Shown here: piece after piece, positions 62,001-64,000 of the stretch
Layout of the letters: every line of letters starts with the position of its first letter
Position numbering within the stretch: the first letter of the stretch is position 1
DNA from: Halictus rubicundus
Taxonomy: Eukaryota > Arthropoda > Insecta > Hymenoptera > Halictidae
DNA length: 64,000 nt
Direction of reading: 5' to 3'
Assembly: GCF_050948215.1 (NCBI RefSeq)
Contig: NW_027488779.1
Coordinates: 1 to 64,000 of the forward strand
Made by a program: the position numbers and the translations under genes
The notes under the pieces: model-generated
What the model was told of the DNA's origin: nothing
Databases searched by the model: none
Seen by the model: the letters and a program-made list of their open reading frames with translations, nothing else

Positions 62001-64000
62001 CCTTTCCTGTATCCTATCCAATCCTGTATCCTATCCTGTCCTCTATCCTATCCCATCCTCTATCCTATCCTATGTTCTATCCTATCCTATCGTCTATCCT
62101 ATCCTCTATCCTATCCTATTCCTCTATCCTATCCTATCCTCTATCCTATCCTATCCTATATCCTATCCTATCCTCTATCCTATCCTATCCTCTATCCTAT
62201 CCTATCCTCTATCCTATCCTATCCTCTATCCTATCCTATCCTCTATCCTATCCTATCCTGTATCCTATCCTATCCTCTATCCTATCCTATCCTCTATCCT
62301 ATCCTATCCTCTATCCTATCCTATCCTGTATCCTATCCTATCCTCTATCCTATCCTATCCTCTATCCTATCCTATCCTCTATTCTATCCTATATTCTATC
62401 CTATCCTATCCTCTATCCTATCCTATGCTCTATCCTATCCTATGCTCTATCCCATCCTATCGTCTATCCTATCCTCTATCCTATCCTATTCCTCTATCCT
62501 ATCCTATCCTCTATCCTATCCTATCCTATATCCTATCCTATCCTCTATCCTATCCTATCCTCTATCCTATCCTATCCACTATCCAATCCTATCCTCTATC
62601 CTCTATCCTATCCTATCCTCTATCCTATCCTATCCTCTATTCTATCCTATCTTCTATCCTATCCTATCCTCTATCCTATCATATGCTCTATCCCATCCTA
62701 TCGTCTATTCTATCCTCTATCCTATCCTATCCTATATCCTATCCTATCCTCTATCCTATCCTATCCTCTATCCTATCCTATCCTGTATCCTATCCTATCC
62801 TCTATCCTATCCTATCCTCTATCCTATCAAATCCCCTATCCTATCCTCTATCCTATCCTATCCTATCCTGTATCCTATCCTACCCTCTATCCTATCCTAT
62901 CCTCTATCCTATCCTATCGTCCATCCTATCCTATCCCCAATCCTATCCTTTCCTGTATCCTATCCAATCCTGTATCCTATCCTGTCCTCTATCCTATCCT
63001 ATCCTCTATCCTATCCTATCCTCTATCCAATCCTATCTTCTATCCTATCCTATCCTCTATCCTATCAAATCCCCTACCCTATTCTCTGTCCAATCCTATC
63101 CTCTATCCTATCCTATCCTCTATCCTATCCTATCCTCTATCCTATCCTATCCTCTACCCTATCCTATCCTATCCTCTATCCTCTATCCTATCCTATCCTC
63201 TATCCTATCCTATCGTCTATCCTATCCTCTATCCTATCCTATCCTCTATCCTATCCTATCCTCCATCCTATCCTATGCTCTATCCTATCCTATCGTCTAT
63301 CCTATCCTGTATCCCATCCTATTCCTCTATCCTATCCTATCCTCTATCCTATCCTATCCTATATCCTATCCTATCCTCTATCCTATCCTATCCTCTATCC
63401 TATCCTATCTTCTATCCTATCCTATCCTCTATCCTATCCTATCTTCTATCCTATCCTATCCTCTATCCTATCAAATCCCCTACCCTATTCTCTGTCCAAT
63501 CCTATCCTCTATCCTATCCAATCCTGTATCCTATCCTGTCCTCTATCCTATCCTATCCTGTATCCTATCCTATCCTCTATCCTATCCTATCCTCTATCCT
63601 ATCCTATCTTCTATCCTATTCTATCCTCTATCCTATCAAATCCCCTATCCTGTCCTCTATCCTCTATCCTATCCTATCATCTATCCTCTATCCTATCCAA
63701 TCCTCTATCCTATCCTATCGTCTATCCTATCCTGTATCCTATCCTATCCTCTATCCTATCCTATCCTCCATCCTATCCTATCCTCAATCCTATCCTTTCC
63801 TGTATCCTATCCAATCCTGTATCCTATCCTGTCCTCTATCCTATCCTATCCTATATCCTATCCTATCCTCTATCCTATCCTATCTTCTATCCTATCCTAT
63901 CCTCTATCCTATCAAATCCACTACCCTATTCTCTGTCCAATCCTATCCTCTATCCTATCCTATCCTCTATCCTATCTTATCCTCTATCCTATCCTATCCT
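53068..64000. repeat. W-derived reiterated region
   Basis: The landmark pair CATATGC and TTCGATCC recurs: TTCGATCC at 51,242, 54,653, 57,335 and 61,616 (intervals 3,411, 2,682 and 4,281); CATATGC at 50,787, 54,152, 56,834 and 61,115. Offset 4,281 holds from 56,834 to at least 58,657. Offset 3,235 links 59,703 to 62,938 and 60,550 to 63,785. A 1.0-kb local duplication (58,657 to 59,703; 58,290 to 59,301) accounts for the extra length. No X, Y or Z landmark was seen here. The region runs off the right edge. Confidence 0.75.

Larger units (their letters stand above)
482..63836. repeat. Dispersed variant block with TTTCCTGTATCC core (about 75 copies)
   Basis: A block of roughly 55-60 bp recurs throughout. 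It reads TCAATCCTATCC, then TTTCCTGTATCC, then TATCCAATCCTG, then TATCCTGTCCTCTA. I located it near 493, 1558, 2392, 2735, 3372, 4268, 4735, 5763, 6673, 7477, 8420, 9238, 9829, 10380, 11457, 12230, 13304, 15068, 16062, 17185, 17892, 18118, 19149, 20073, 20411, 20943, 22142, 23339, 24961, 25868, 26203, 26871, 27647, 28664, 29440, 30307, 30900, 31223, 31775, 32843, 33605, 34689, 36452, 37448, 38594, 39305, 39530, 40560, 41469, 41787, 42452, 43462, 44480, 44803, 45565, 46631, 47167, 48457, 50221, 51170, 52291, 53002, 53587, 54580, 55032, 55770, 56268, 57258, 57721, 58657, 59703, 60550, 61541, 61992, 62938 and 63785, within a few bases. Spacing is irregular (about 0.2-1.8 kb). In some copies the block starts CCCCAATCC (17185, 38594, 52291, 55770, 58657, 59703, 62938). 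It is best seen as an old mutated 17-bp cluster carried along by every later amplification. Confidence 0.85.
1190..63920. repeat. Dispersed variant word ATCAAATCCCCT
   Basis: The word ATCAAATCCCCT, a multi-base variant of the unit, recurs across the window. It is followed by one of several tails: TATCC, ACCCTATCC, ACCCTATTC, GTCCTATCC or AGTCTATCC. The AGTC tail marks W starts (near 1199, 11110, 12964, 32520, 34350, 46311 and 48117). The ACCCTATTCTCTGTCC tail marks interior W (for example near 14750, 17325, 36140, 38735, 49905, 52430, 53270, 55905, 58795, 59840, 60250, 63075 and 63485). An ATCCCATATCC form is found only in Y segments (near 7160, 20632, 26555, 28350 and 42138). These tails are the most useful landmarks for assigning segment types. 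Confidence 0.8.
1..64000. repeat. Satellite array of CCTAT / CCTCTAT blocks, 17-bp basic unit
   Basis: The entire window reads as CCTAT and CCTCTAT blocks in the + orientation. The commonest order is CCTAT-CCTAT-CCTCTAT, giving a 17-bp period. Orientation never flips: I saw no stretch where the G-rich complement lies on the + strand. The canonical unit is 41% C, 41% T, 18% A and 0% G. G occurs only in recurring variants such as CCTGTAT, TATCGTC, TATGC and CTCTGTCC. No unique sequence or inserted element longer than a few bases was found. This is a eukaryotic-style satellite; its chromosomal position (pericentromeric, subtelomeric or interstitial) cannot be told from the window. I do not recognise it as a named satellite family. 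Confidence 0.97.

Noticed and set aside
1..64000. GATA-type (Bkm-like) satellite or arrays of GATA-factor sites on the - strand
   Set aside because: GATA occurs in every unit, but always as GGATAG. The base before it is G, not the A/T of the WGATAR consensus, and the repeat is not a tetranucleotide.
1..64000. CRISPR array
   Set aside because: There are no unique spacers between direct repeats. The repeat is continuous, with a 17-bp period.
1..64000. Transposon, rRNA or tRNA gene insertion within the satellite
   Set aside because: I read the whole window for runs without CCTAT-type blocks and saw none longer than a few bases. Even the most divergent words (CCTTTTATC, CCTATTATATCC, CTATAGTATTCC) are short variants.
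1..64000. Pure assembly artefact as the explanation for the large duplications
   Set aside because: Not excluded, but copies carry private substitutions and differ in 7-mer run lengths, which argues against simple copy-paste duplication. Only long-read coverage can settle it.

Overview
The whole 64 kb window is satellite DNA. I found no protein-coding gene, RNA gene, transposon, CRISPR array or unique sequence. The + strand is built from two short blocks, CCTAT (5 bp) and CCTCTAT (7 bp). Their commonest arrangement is CCTAT-CCTAT-CCTCTAT, a 17-bp unit. That unit has 7 C, 7 T, 3 A and no G, so the + strand is almost G-free and the complementary strand is A/G-rich with regular GG doublets. An array this long, with nested higher-order repeats (HORs), points to constitutive heterochromatin (pericentromeric, subtelomeric or a satellite-rich arm) of a eukaryotic chromosome. 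Nothing here identifies the species.

Recurring variant words (for example AAATCCCC, TTTCCTGTATCC, TACGTTC, TATGATC, CATATGC, TTCGATCC) act as landmarks and show several repeat levels. I label four segment types X, Y, Z and W; the names are mine. The layout is: 1-4.57 kb mosaic of Z/W-like sequence with local duplications; X1 4.58-6.8; Y1 6.84-9.4; Z1 9.47-12.65; W1 12.65-17.96; X2 17.96-20.3; Y2 with a 1,197-bp tandem repeat 20.3-23.8; X3 24.0-26.0; Y3 and Y4 (a 1,793-bp tandem duplication) 26.0-30.5; Z2 30.54-34.03; W2 34.03-39.37; X4 39.37-41.6; Y5 41.6-44.1; Z3 44.1-46.0; truncated W3 46.0-48.1; W3' 48.1-53.07; and W-derived reiterations (offsets 3,411, 2,682, 4,281 and 3,235 bp) from 53.07 kb to the right edge. 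One X-Y-Z-W cycle is about 13.4-13.8 kb. The interval 6.9-21.7 kb matches 28.1-43.2 kb at an offset of 21.0-21.5 kb, with few differences seen.

Several copy differences that I could resolve are sums of the 5, 7 and 17 bp blocks (7, 14, 24, 34 and 51 bp). This is what slippage or unequal exchange in register would give, on top of larger segmental duplications. The long open frames on the + strand follow from the composition: the 17-bp unit has no stop codon in any + frame and reads as a 17-residue S/Y/P/I/L repeat, while the - strand has TAG three times per unit and no long frame. I do not annotate them as genes. The notable content is therefore structural: a compact 5/7-bp code, a multi-level HOR and traces of recent amplification.
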